A DNA stretch of 64,000 bases from NCBI GenBank assembly GCA_034401135.1, contig JAWZSP010000001.1, forward strand, positions 1,674,001 through 1,738,000. The letters are read 5' to 3'. The position numbers were made by a program, and so were the translations under genes. Position 1 is the stretch's first letter. Every line of letters begins with the position of its first letter. The stretch comes from Volutella citrinella. Taxonomy: Eukaryota > Ascomycota > Sordariomycetes > Hypocreales > Nectriaceae. This document shows positions 35,592-45,962 of the stretch, in pieces. The notes under the pieces are model-generated. The model was not told where the DNA came from. It did no database searches and saw only the letters and a program-made list of their open reading frames with translations.

Positions 35592-37479
35592 GATGAAGGG
35601 ACTAGGCGAGAGGATGGTATTCAATAGTGGATGAATGGATGGCTGACGAAGATCGTGGGCGGTTGGAAACCGAGGTTTGCAGTCGATTATCAACCAAAGG
35701 CCGGTGGCGGACTTAACGCGGCAGGCGGGCGGGGGTGAAGGGCGTGCGGTACAAGCGGCGATGGCGGCACGGCGAGGCGATGGAGGCGCGGGGGCGAAGC
35801 GACGGGCTTGAGGAACAAGCGGGAAGTGACTGGGAGACGAATTCCCAGTCGCGAGGGAGACTGTTTTCCTTCTTCTTCTCAGGGCAAGGGGAGAAAAGAG
35901 TAGGGAAAAGTTGTGAGACGATGTCAAGTGGCCAAGTGAGATGCGATGGCCTGGATCAGGCGGCGGATCAGCCAGGCGAAGGTGCGGAACGTCTTTGGTT
36001 GGTGGGTTGGAGAAACCGGCGGAGGGGCACAGAGGTGGCTGAAGCTGACGCGCACTGTGTCTGGAGCCGGCCAGGGCAGGAGCACGATAGCACTTAATTG
36101 ATTAGCACGGAGTGCCGGCGCTCAGGAGCTTCAAGGCTTCCAATGCAAGTCAGTGCGTCACGCAACCGTGTCTGGGACTGCTGCCTGAGTCACAAAGTCG
36201 GCTTCTAGTCGTTTCTGCGCGGCGCAGGGAAGGAGCCTAGGGCGGGTGCGGAGGAGGCTGGCCAGCGGTCGTGGGACACAGTAAAGTCTGGACGGCGACC
36301 ATGGGGTGGGGGGATGAAAACCCCGTCCTTGCTAGCTCAGAACCAATTTGTCAGCCAGCACCGCATCATTCCTCCGACTGAACTCGTACTGTACTGTCAC
36401 CAGTGTACAGTATGTTGCCGCCGTGCCGTAACTCCCCGTCACCACTGCACAAAGGCTTTGATTGCGACGTCTGGCACGCCCCTGTCTCCTGATACTGGTA
36501 GAAGCCCTCGCCAGAAATCTTTACTGACTAAGCCTCTCGGTGATCGCGAGGCCACGGCTCGAACTCGTCCTCCCAACAATGGAATCACACACGGTCCGAA
36601 GCCCACAGTGCATGAAGTCGTCTTCCCATTGGCTCTCTCCATGTGCCGTCGCCGGCAGCCTCGGCGAGCAACCGAATGTGGCGGTTGCCGTTTCGAAGAT
36701 ATACATAGTACGTTGGGCGCTACAGTTGGACCATCGCTCACGCCCTTCCGCACTGTCTGATCTGCCATTGATCCGGTTGACTCACGTGGCAGTAGCGAAT
36801 CCGACTTACGTTTGCGGAACCGTGTCCTCAAGGTGTGTAAGTACTATGAGAGCTCACTCACTCGCTTGGCATACGCGATCGAATAGCTCCCATCCATGTA
36901 TGGACTTCGCCACGGCTCTTGCATTGACTGTGGCGTCGGTGCCACCAATCGGTCTCCGACCGTGGCTCAAACCCCTGATGCTCCACCAGTGCTTCCCCAC
37001 GATTACCACCTATCGTAGATTCCTTATCGGCCTCTGACCAGGGTCCGCCATCTCATTCAACTTCTTGGCTTTGAGTTGCAAGGATGAGCGGGACTGGATT
37101 GGAAATAGGACTATTCATATACTAGAAATTGCATTGCTCCTTTCCCACTTCATGACAGATGTAGAAGTTGAAACCTTTGTGCACACTATGCGGTACTCAA
37201 TTCCTATTTGTCAGTCATTGGCTCGTGGCATCGTTTCTGCCAATGATGTGAACGAGGACAGGTGATAGATGATAATAACCCAAAATTGGGTTCCTGACTG
37301 TGGATTGTTCCTGATTGGGTGGGAATTAGGACTTTTATTTCAGGTCACTTCGAAATTCGAGTGATATAGACAATAGTTTCAAGATAGTTCACATTATTGT
37401 ATTGCACAGGTGCTTAGATACATGTCTTCCCATCTGAATCATCGCTCATCCATATCGGTTCATTATGCCAGGCATTTGT
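35592..37479. other. Yap1 upstream region and Grg1 3' flank
   Basis: About 1.9 kb without a supportable gene. It contains the Yap1 leader and promoter and, at the far end, the 3' flank of Grg1. An AP-1-type palindrome TTACTGACTAA is at 36521-36531. Short frames here lack domain-like sequence; 37,050-37,400 looks TA-richer. Confidence 0.5.
36521..36531. promoter_or_regulatory. AP-1/Yap-type palindromic site upstream of Yap1
   Basis: TTACTGACTAA reads TTAGTCAGTAA on the other strand and resembles TTAGTCAG/TTACTAA sites bound by Yap/Pap1 proteins. It lies about 930 bases before the Yap1 ATG. Autoregulation is only an inference. Confidence 0.3.
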
Positions 37480-37753
37480 TTAAGCCTTGGCGATGTTCTT
37501 GTGAGCCTCAGCCTTGTTCTCGTGGCCGGTCTGCTCAATCTTGTCACCAAGAGCGTCCTTGGCAGCGGTGGCACTTGATGGAAGTCAGCATACAATGCCA
37601 TCACTCGTGTGATGTTCGTGTAGACACTTACCGGGTGCCAATGGGGGCGTTGCTGTCCTTGGCAATCTCCTTGTTGGTCTCCTTGCTGACACCAGAGATG
37701 GCACCCTGAACGGTCTCAGCGACGTAGTTGGCGGCCTGTTTAGCGGACTCCAT
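37480..37753 (-). CDS. grg-1: glucose-repressible small stress protein (Grg1/CCG-1 family)
   Basis: Two short exons, 37632-37753 and 37480-37573, separated by a 58-nt intron (donor GTAAGT, acceptor AAG), give 71 residues, the length of Neurospora Grg1/CCG-1. It starts MESAKQAANYVAETVQGAIS, continues with SKETNKEIAKDSNAP and IGTRATAAKDALGDK, and ends in Lys/Ala/His-rich sequence. The protein is hydrophilic, lacks cysteine, and shows no signal peptide or enzyme motif, so it is probably a cytosolic or intrinsically disordered stress protein. In Neurospora the homologue is strongly induced by glucose starvation, the clock and stress. A good TATA element lies about 126 bases upstream. Two CreA-like sites lie further upstream (38184 and 38418). 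Confidence in the family is high, because both exons match along their whole length. Confidence 0.92.
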
Positions 37754-37878
37754 TGTGAAGTTGATTTGAAGTGGTGGGTGGGTTGTTGGGAGGGTGTAGT
37801 GGTAATTGATTGAGTTGTGAGTGTGTGAAGATGTTGTTGATGACGACAGAGTGTTGTCAGAGGAGGGAGATCCTAGGG

Positions 37879-37886
37879 TTTAAATA
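37879..37886 (-). promoter_or_regulatory. TATA element of grg-1
   Basis: TATTTAAA on the minus strand, about 126 bases before the ATG. It fits a TATA-driven, strongly inducible gene. Confidence 0.55.
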
Positions 37887-38183
37887 CTTGATGGAGTGCT
37901 GAGCACATTCAGATGCCATTCCTACCTCTGTGAGTATGCAACTGTGCAACTCGGCCCCATCCGAGCCACTAGACGGAGGTGGTTTTTGCTAGAATCCCGG
38001 CACGTTCAAAGCATTGACCGCTAACAATGTGACTTCGTCGTACCATTGAAACTCCTAGTCGTCGTTGTCTTCTGTTACGAGCTTCAAAAGTCATGACGTC
38101 AAAGACTCCTAGCTGCTGATGGCCTCGGCACCGTTACGTCATAACGCCCGGTGATGGCTTCACTACGGCCTTTGGCTTCATTA

Positions 38184-38423
38184 CCCCGCCAAGCCCGCGT
38201 CTCCCTTAGACGCCAGGCCGCCGCCGGGATCCATTTCATTCGTGCTCCTTCCGATCCGATTCGGAGACTTTGCGATGATTGGACGATGGGCATGTTTCCT
38301 CAACGGAACCGTTGCTTGGAACCGCCCACTGGCTGTCTTATAAGTGGGTCCAGGGCGCAGATATGACATCACGACTTTCGCGGCTACTCTAACAGGAGAT
38401 GCGCTTACAATGCCCGGGCGGAG
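38184..38423. promoter_or_regulatory. two CreA-like sites (SYGGRG) upstream of grg-1
   Basis: GCGGGG on the minus strand at 38184-38189 and GCGGAG on the plus strand at 38418-38423 fit the CreA consensus SYGGRG. They lie about 430 and 665 bases before the grg-1 ATG. A hexamer this degenerate occurs often by chance, so this is only suggestive. Confidence 0.3.
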
Positions 38424-39335
38424 TAATAGCAAACCTCCAGCAAATGAGAGACACTGGGTCTGTCTGCATCAATGGCGTCACTGGCTTGTTGGCCAAGGTC
38501 AAAGGGGAATGGTGTAACTTGGTAGCATACCGAACAGCGACGGAGGACAGGATGCGCCTCTGACGTCAAGGACTGATCTGCAGGGTCACAGCCCACGATC
38601 TCTTCAATTGGAGCCAGGAGGGAAGCACCTCATGGCGAGCTGCACAACGTGTTCATCCCAGGGGTTGTGAAGTGTTCCTGGTGGCCAAGTCCGTAGGGGT
38701 TGGACCCTTGGAGTCCCTTGGATCATCGCCATGTCATCCCGTCCAAGACAGCCTTTGGTGGTGAAGGAACATTGATCCAAGCCCTAGTAGAAAAGCCCCT
38801 AGATGAGCATAGGGCCCTGTCTTATTGGACAAGTGGTAGGAGCTTTTTGACTATTTTATGCTACTAGTATAGTTTGGCATCTATTCCTGCTGTGTCTTGC
38901 AGCAACAGGAACGGACCCAGCCGAGTTGTCCAGGCGCAGCTTGTACTAGCCACCAGGACCTGGTAGAACAACTGATGGACCATATTATCGCAAGACATAG
39001 AGTCAATCTTAAACGTCCTGCTATGGACGATCTGTTCATTGATTGTGATTTGCAGACGGGGAGATCTGATGGGTGGAGGACGGAGAGGTATGCAAATCGC
39101 AAGTCACGTGCTACCACAAGATCGACTGACCCCGCAGGCTCCGGGGCAGCCTCCAGTCAGGGGCGAGTCTGGCTCCAAGCTTGATCGGTCAACATCGAAT
39201 AGGTGCCAAAAGCTCCCAGCCAACATTCGCCTGTCGCCCTAGCACTTTTTTCCAGCGCTCGCTCCTCCTGTTAGCATATTCCACGTCTACGCGGCCTAGA
39301 TCAAGCAGGCGATTGGCCCCTGGTCCTGAGTCGAG

Positions 39336-40661
39336 ATGGATCTGGCCTATGACCACATCGAGGAGAAGGCATACGCCAAGAAAGACGAGGACTCAAAGGA
39401 TGGGGCTGGGCCTCAGGAGCCTCAGTCAACCCTGAACGAGGACATCCAGCAAGCCTACAAAGCCTTCTCAAACAGCCCGTGGGGCTCACGCCTCGGCGGC
39501 TTCTTGGGAAATGTTGTGAAGCAGGTATGTAATGGGTGCAGACACGGCCAGGCGCTCCGCTAATACGAGCAGAGTGAATCTGTCTACACGCAGGCCCAGA
39601 AAGAGCTGGCGGAAGTCGGGGAGGATGCATCAAAAGGACTCACAGACCTCCGCGCGACCATCATCAGCCACACGCGAAACCTATCTCTAAACCCCCCCGC
39701 CGGCGAGAGCTCCAAGACGACGGAAGATGGAGAGTCGACGCCAACAAAGGCCAAGGACGGAGAAGGTGCTGGGGAGCCGTCGCAGCAATCAGAGACCGTC
39801 CTTGCGAGGCTCCGGTCAGAGGCAGCCAAGCGACTGAAGGACCTACAGCGAGCAGAAGATGCGGCCGACGAGGCACTCCTTCGGTTTGGCGGTAACGTTC
39901 GGGACTTCCTTCGCGATGCCGTCAGCGTTGCGCCCCCGGATGGCTCCGACCAGAGCGGAACCGTCCTATTCGAAAGCAAGGACGCCCAGGGCAAGCGCGT
40001 TATTCACACCTCGAGGTTTGATGCCCAGTTGCATGTGATCCACACCTCGACAGACAGCTTCTCCAAGGATCCAACCGGTCCGGAATTCGAGACATGGGCC
40101 AAGGACTTCGATGTCGACAAGAAGACACCCGATATCAACGACGACTTGCAGAAACATCCTGAATTGCGATCCACTATGGAAAAGTTGGTTCCTGACCAGA
40201 TTCCCTACGCCGATTTCTGGAAACGTTACTATTTCCTGCGTCACGGCATCGAGGCGGCCGAAACCAGACGCCGTGACCTCCTCAAGGGTGAGTCCGCCTC
40301 TCTCTTACTTTTAGCTACCCTACTAACGCAACTTGCAGCCGCGGAAGCCGAGGACGAAGTCAGCTGGGATGATGATGATTCCGACGATGATTCCGACGAT
40401 GATTCCGACGATGAGAGTACGGCTGCCACCGACAAGGGCAAGGGCAAATCCACATCGGCCACTTCGTCAACCACCATCCACCCCCCCGCTCAGAACCTGC
40501 TCAAGCCGAACGAGTCACGCAAATCCAACGATGAGAAGTCCCAGGCCGACAGCGAGGCTAGCTACGACGTTGTGGGCGCAACATCGGGAAAGACGACACA
40601 GGCTCCCAACAGCCCCAAAGAGGCCAAGAAGGGAGAAGACAGCGACGATGATTGGGAGTAG
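39336..40661 (+). CDS. BSD-domain protein (Dos2-like)
   Basis: Exons 39336-39524, 39573-40287 and 40339-40661 give 408 residues; both introns are about 50 nt. The N-terminal part has SNSPWGSRLGGFLGNVVKQ and then a coiled, charged helix (about residues 130-160). The BSD domain lies at about residues 235-285: FETWAKDFDVDKKTPDINDD, then LQKHPELRSTMEKLVPDQI and PYADFWKRYYF, which shows the FW-containing third helix. The C-terminus is very acidic, with a DDDSDDDSDDDSDDE repeat and a final SDDDWE. Yeast Dos2, the best-known relative with this layout, has an ill-defined role in ubiquitin or silencing biology; no function can be fixed here. It is convergent with TSR2 (199 bases between stops). Confidence 0.87.
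40369..40413 (+). repeat. GATGATTCCGAC 12-nt repeats coding acidic DDSD units
   Basis: Three near-perfect 12-base units in exon 3 of the BSD gene code for DDSD blocks. This is a length-variable type of sequence within an acidic tail. Confidence 0.8.
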
Positions 40662-40860
40662 ATTGTCGGTCGCGGGCGATGGTGTATCGCAGCATTGGCG
40701 AAACAGCTTGGCGTTCGGTAAATGAGTCAAATCCAATCGTGGCAGTGTGAAATGGCCACAACGCTCTGTATCTTTCTTCTTGGGTATCGATACCAGGAAT
40801 CGACGGTCTCTTCCCTCCCTTCTCTGCGGCCTGCTCTGCATGGGTTGGCCGCTCGCTGCT

Positions 40861-41562
40861 TTACCTCTTCTTCTTGGTCACCATTGTGAAGCCATCCTCG
40901 TCAACTTGGGGCTCCTCCTTTGCCTTAGGCACTGACACCAGCGGCGGGGCATCGTCCATGTCGACATCGGCGCCGCCTGCCTCATCCTCTTCATCATCGT
41001 CGTCGTCACTCTCCCAGTCAGTGTCTTGGTCCTGGTCTTCGGCCTTCTTGAACATCTGGTCCACCTTTGTTCCCTTGCGGTTCAACCACCGGGTCTGCAG
41101 AGCAGTCACTTCTTCAAACTGGCCGATGGCGCATCCGGCTCGCACACGCATGATGTTTCCTGCGACCTCGGTACCGGAATCGTCGTCGACATTGACCTCG
41201 AACTCGTCAACCATGACTTGGAGCAAAACCGTCTCGACATCTTCCAGGTCGGGCTCCTCGGGCGCCTTGGCGGGCGGGGTGTCGACGAACTCTGGAAACA
41301 AATCGACAATGGCACCGGCGAACCAGTCGCGCTTATCGGCCGAGTCGGGACCGCCCCAGTTGTTCTGGACAGAGAGGGTGAGAGATGGCCACAAATGGAG
41401 CGCGTATGCGACGCCCTGCTCAAATTGGGATTGGCGAGTAGCTGAACAAGTTTCATGGGTTAGCCGGGCACACTAGAAGTAAAATAAAATAAAAATACAA
41501 TTAAAAAAAATGAACCAATACATACCCGCCGGGGGCAGTTCTAAAGGCTCTGCTGAGGCCAT
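40861..41562 (-). CDS. TSR2: pre-rRNA-processing protein TSR2
   Basis: Exons 41526-41562 and 40861-41441 give 205 residues; the 84-nt intron is T-rich. The first exon codes MASAEPLELPPA plus one base. Core family sequence: SQFEQGVAYALHLWPSLTLS, WGGPDSADKRDWFAGAIVDL and FPEF, then VETVLLQVMVDEFEVNVDDD. In yeast Tsr2 chaperones ribosomal protein eS26 and aids late 20S-to-18S rRNA processing. An acidic C-terminal tract (DTDWESDDDDDEEDE) fits the known acidic eS26-binding tail, and the end DEDGFTMVTKKKR is the usual family terminus. The start at 41562 is only 384 bases from the start of the divergent esterase gene, so they share an upstream region. Confidence 0.92.
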
Positions 41563-41946
41563 GATTGATGTTGATGAAGGTTGTTGATTTTTGGCGGGGT
41601 TCAGAGGGGCAACAATCAGGCGGACGCAGTGCGACAAGACAAATTTTCTGGAGTTTCCACATTCAGGACCCGAGGGTACAAGGTACTTCCGCCGGGCGCA
41701 CAGACCGTTGGTACCTCCCAGCAGCAACCCCAAAAGGACCAGAGCATGTTCCCCGGGGATGAGTCGCGGATTGGGTCCCGAATCCAGGGGTCCCCCATGA
41801 CATCATGTAGCTTCTAGTTGACAACCAAAAGACATCGCTTACATCAAGTATGGACGAGGCCTCCCTCGACGGCCTGAACCTTCCCTCGCGACGCCAAGAG
41901 TAGTCTACCATGAGCCTATGGGAGAGTGCCTCTGCGTAGAGTAACC
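41563..41946. promoter_or_regulatory. shared divergent promoter region of TSR2 and the esterase
   Basis: 384 bases between two outward-facing start codons. No clear TATA box on either side. Confidence 0.5.
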
Positions 41947-44711
41947 ATGAACTCTCTCAACACCACGTCCGTGTCGCTGGCCGTGACGCCCACGGTCGTG
42001 TCGACCTTGTTTTCCCACGTACGTCGACCGTCGTCGCTTCGCTATAACCCAATGCGCCCCAATGCATCGTCTCTGCCATGTGGAGTCCGCTGGGCGCCGC
42101 AAGGATTATCGCTGACAGCAAGCGGCCATCTAGTACCTCAACCGGGGGCCTTTGAAGCAACGCCCGACGGCCCATCTTTCCTACGATGAGGGTCTTCACC
42201 TCATCCGGTCCTTCCTCGGGTTTGCCTCGCATCATACGGTCGAGGATCTCCAGGCCTTCACCGCCCAGTGGGTGCCGCACCCTCAGTGGGTCAAGGTGGA
42301 AGATGCCACCATCCCCGACGCGCAAGTGTCCAAGGCGGCCGAGTTGCTGCGAGCCCAGCTCGGCGCCGACGGCATCCAGCAGATTGGCGGGAGCAAGTGG
42401 TGGCTCTGGCGGAAGCCTCACAGCCCCCTCGAGGCTGAATGGATCGAGATGCGTTCTGACGCCAACGAGCGCAAGAAGAATGGCGGCTGCAAGCGCGTCA
42501 TGATGTACGTCCACGGAGGAGCGTACTTCTTCGGCAGTGTCGATGAGCATCGCTATCAGATGCAACGCCACGCACGCAAGCTAAAGGCTCGCGTCTTTGC
42601 GCCGCGTTACCGCCTGGCTCCCCAGTTCCCATTCCCCTGCGGGTTGCACGATTGCCTGGCTGCGTACCTCCATCTCTTGACCATTCAGGACCCGACAACA
42701 ATCGTGCTCGCGGGTGACTCGGCTGGCGGCGGAATGGTCTTGTCTTTGCTGTGCCTGCTCCGGGACCAGGGGATTCCACTGCCTGCCGGGGCCATTCTGA
42801 TCAGCCCGTGGGTTGATTTGACACACTCGTTCCCAAGTGTCTCTGGGGATGCCCCATTGGACTACATCCCCCAGGCAGGTTTCCATCATAAACCATCCAA
42901 GGCCTGGCCACCACCAAATGAGGACGACGTGCAGATGCTCCGGGATCAAGCCAAGGCCGCTATAGAGAAGGAATCCAAAAAGGTCCTGGATACGAAAGAC
43001 CTCAAGGACAAACAGCAAGGCCCAGTTGCTGAGCAAAACGGGTCTCGCGCTTCGACATGGTCACGGTCCGCATGGATCAACGGTGGCCTTCCCACCGACC
43101 CCGAGAAGCTGCTCTCCGTTGTCATTGATGGTACGCCTGTCAAGATTAAGGACCAGGTTCAGGTATGTTCGGTCCTTCTCCTGTTGCGTAGTCAACAGCA
43201 TGCTAACAGACAACACGAAGATGTACACTACCAATGAGCTCCTCGCTCACCCGTTGGTGAGCCCAGTCATGCAGCCAACTCTGGGTGGTCTCCCGCCACT
43301 GCTGATCATGGTGGGAGGGGGCGAAATTCTCCGCGACGAGCAGATTTTCCTGGCTCACAAATGCGCAAACCCGGAGAAGTTTGCACCGCCGGCTGATACC
43401 CTGAGTTCCTCGGCTAAAGAGGCCCTCAGGCAATTCAAGCCCACAGATGTTCAGCTTCAAGTCTGGGACGATCTCTGTCACGTTGCTCCCACCTTGAGTT
43501 TCACTCGCCCCGCCAAGTTCATGTATCGATCCATTGCCCAGTTTGGCGCCTGGGCGCTGGCGCGGGCTCAGCAAACTGGGATAGATATCCTGGACGATGA
43601 TGCCATTTCAGTGATATCAGAGTCCGGCTCAGACACCGAAGACGCGAACGAGGATATGCCCAATGGCAAGCGCGCTGGAGAGCAAGAGCAGAATAGGTTG
43701 GAGTCCGGGCAAGTAGGAAAAGCCGGAGATCCTCTTCCACCCTTTCGAGGCCACATGATCCGGCAGCGGGTGACCAGGCATGGTGCAATTCTCCCCTTGG
43801 CTTCCGAGTCAGAACTCCCTGCTTGCAACATGGATGCCGCTTCGGTGGGGGTTATCAAGGAGCCCACCATGAAGAAATGGCTTGAGACAAAGAAGCAATG
43901 GGATAGCCGATACGCATCTGCCAAGGCCAAGGTGCATAAAAAGATTGTGAGAGACATGGTTGCCGGATATCATGACGTCGGATCCGGCGAGAACCCACCC
44001 CCGTCTGCACTGGCTGGCCGAAGAAGAATCGACGAGGTGTTGGTTGAGGGCAAGAAACAGAGAAGCCTTGGTCTGGCTGTGTGGTCACTATGGGGCTCCA
44101 AGCATGACGAAATGACTGTGGTACGTGAACAAAAGGCAAGCGAAGAGCCGGAAGTTCGTGTCGCCACACCAGCGGATGGTGCCGGTGCTCGTGCGTTCTC
44201 GGACATAGAACAACAGGAACCGGTCACCCAGGCAGGTACGCGGAGCCGCAGCCGATCGTGCCGCAGAGTGGTTGATGAGAATCAAACCGATGGTGTTCCG
44301 TTGGACAAGGACACCCCCGTTGCCCAGCTTCTAGAGATCAGGCGAGAAAAGGAGGCCACCGGTCCGAGTCTCCTCAGTCCAGACTTCGTCCCTGAGACTG
44401 GGACGGCCGGGAAGCGACCCCATCTCGACGGCATCGCAATGCCATTTAGCCTTCACAAAGAAGCAGAAACTGCTAGCATGATGACCCTGCACTCGGACGC
44501 TTCTCTGGGGCCGGGCTCGAGGCCAATGAGCCCGAGCGCTCTAAGCATCCAGTCGACACAGCCGAAGATTCAAGATAAAAAAGGACAAGAGACAGGGCAG
44601 AGCGAGAGTGACAAAGCGCAGGTGCTGGATGCACGGCCAGATCGCCCAGGACTAGATACTTTCGTCACTGCACAGGAAGAGCTGCCACGGACGAAAGACG
44701 TGAAGGACTAA
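41947..44711 (+). CDS. alpha/beta-hydrolase of the hormone-sensitive-lipase type, with long C-terminal extension
   Basis: Exons 41947-42018, 42134-43162 and 43221-44711 give 863 residues. The first exon encodes 24 residues (MNSLNTTSVSLAVTPTVVST) and joins to YLNRGPLKQRPTAHLSYDEG, a family pattern, so I prefer it to the in-frame ATG at 42152. Catalytic landmarks: oxyanion HGGAYFFGS at residue 151, nucleophile elbow GDSAGG with Ser220, GGGEILRDE with a candidate Asp406, and LCHVAPT with His454. This is the HSL/GDSAGG esterase-lipase family; the natural ester is unknown. Residues from about 475 on are charged, Ser-rich and without a known fold (ISESGSDTEDANED, repeated Arg/Ser stretches). This extension makes the protein about twice the size of a bare esterase. 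No signal peptide is clear. Confidence 0.88.
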
Positions 44712-45018
44712 TTCAAGCAAGCACGGTAATTCGTTGGATATTTGAAATATGGGTGTTTTATTTGGGGCACAATCGTTTTCTTTTTCCTTTCTGGTACATA
44801 CCCAATAACTAAAGCAGACAGCAGCATATATGGCCATCTAGTTGAATATCCCGGATCGAGAGTACATTATCATACATATTTGTTGTTGTTACAGCGGGTG
44901 TGGGTATATATAACATGGCCGGAGATCCCATCTCCCTGGCAGATCATATCGTCTTCTGAGCCGTGTGGCATAGTCCGAGGAGGGGTGGGCGTCAGCCTTC
45001 AGTCGCGGCTAGGTGGAC
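44712..45018. other. convergent spacer
   Basis: 307 bases between the stops of the esterase and mL41; relatively T-rich, probably both 3' ends. Confidence 0.55.
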
Positions 45019-45405
45019 TCAGTCCACTCCGTTGTATCGCTTCCACTGTTCGACGTAGAAGTATGGATCTTGGGGTCCCTTCTCGAGGCCTTGGTAGTCG
45101 CCCTTCTGCGTCCTGATTTCGCGGCTTACAAAGGGCGTGAGCTGTTGGCAATATTGTCAGCCGACCGACTAGCGACACATCAAGGCACGAGCACCGTGCG
45201 CACAATGACCTACCTTGAAGTCCTTGAGGTTTTGCGGCACAGCGTACGTGCGGACCTTTTCCCACTCAATCACATAGCCACCGTACTTGGTGTGGCGACC
45301 CATCGAACCGGTGCGGTTACCCTTGTAGAAGCCCTTGTTGACATCCTTGGTGGTGAGCTTGAGATGGCGGTAGCGGCCGACGGAGAGGACTTGTGTAGGT
45401 CTCAT
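45019..45405 (-). CDS. MRPL27: mitochondrial ribosomal protein mL41 (MRPL27)
   Basis: Large-subunit mitoribosome protein. Exons 45214-45405 and 45019-45141 give 104 residues with a 72-nt intron. The conserved core [20 protein letters not shown], then [20 protein letters not shown], matches the L27/mL41 family, and the second exon starts [21 protein letters not shown] start at 45405 ([16 protein letters not shown]) is preferred over an upstream in-frame ATG at 45495 because it matches the family N-terminus, which is short and basic as expected for a mitochondrial protein. It is divergent from TRAPPC11. Confidence 0.93.
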
Positions 45406-45962
45406 GGTGGGCGATTGGGCCTCAACGCATGAGCGATCGGTGTCGATGGTTGCGCCGGCGGGGCAGGGCGAATTGGACGAGTCTCGAGGCGTCAATGTGC
45501 GGTCGTTTGATCAGTGGCCTGGGTTGAGATGGTGTTGCGGCATAGGCTTCTCGAATTTTGGAGATTTCGGCGGCTGGTGTTGTTCCGATTCCGGGGCTAG
45601 CTGCCGGAGCTTGCAGGGGGAGTCTGGCGCGCGCCTGTACCATGGGCCAGCGGGTGACGTTGCGCCAGGGCAGGACTACACAATACTTGATGATTGAATG
45701 TGATCCGCTGCACATGTCTGATCCGAGCCCGAGTCCGTGAAATAAACCCCCCGACCAAGTGTGTTGGAACTTTTGAAAGGTGGTTACTAGGCTATGCGCC
45801 GGCAGGTAAGTAAGTGCCCAGTCTTGGCCGTTGTTATAGCGTCTGTAGCAGGTACTCGTGGAGCGAGGGGCAGCATCGCTAACCTCATCGGTAGCTCCGA
45901 GCACCATCAGCCCGACACAGCAGCTCATGCCTCTGCTCTGAAGCCCCGACGACAAAATCGCG
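45406..45962. promoter_or_regulatory. divergent promoter region of mL41 and TRAPPC11
   Basis: 557 bases between the two start codons. A long antisense frame (45422-46261) crosses it, but it has no family-like composition. No TATA is clear. Confidence 0.45.

Larger units (their letters stand above)
37754..39335. other. divergent intergenic region between grg-1 and the BSD gene
   Basis: About 1.6 kb serving as upstream region for both genes. It contains the grg-1 TATA element, two CreA-like hexamers (38184-38189 on the minus strand, 38418-38423 on the plus strand) and a TACTAGTA palindrome at 38862. No gene is supported. Confidence 0.55.
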
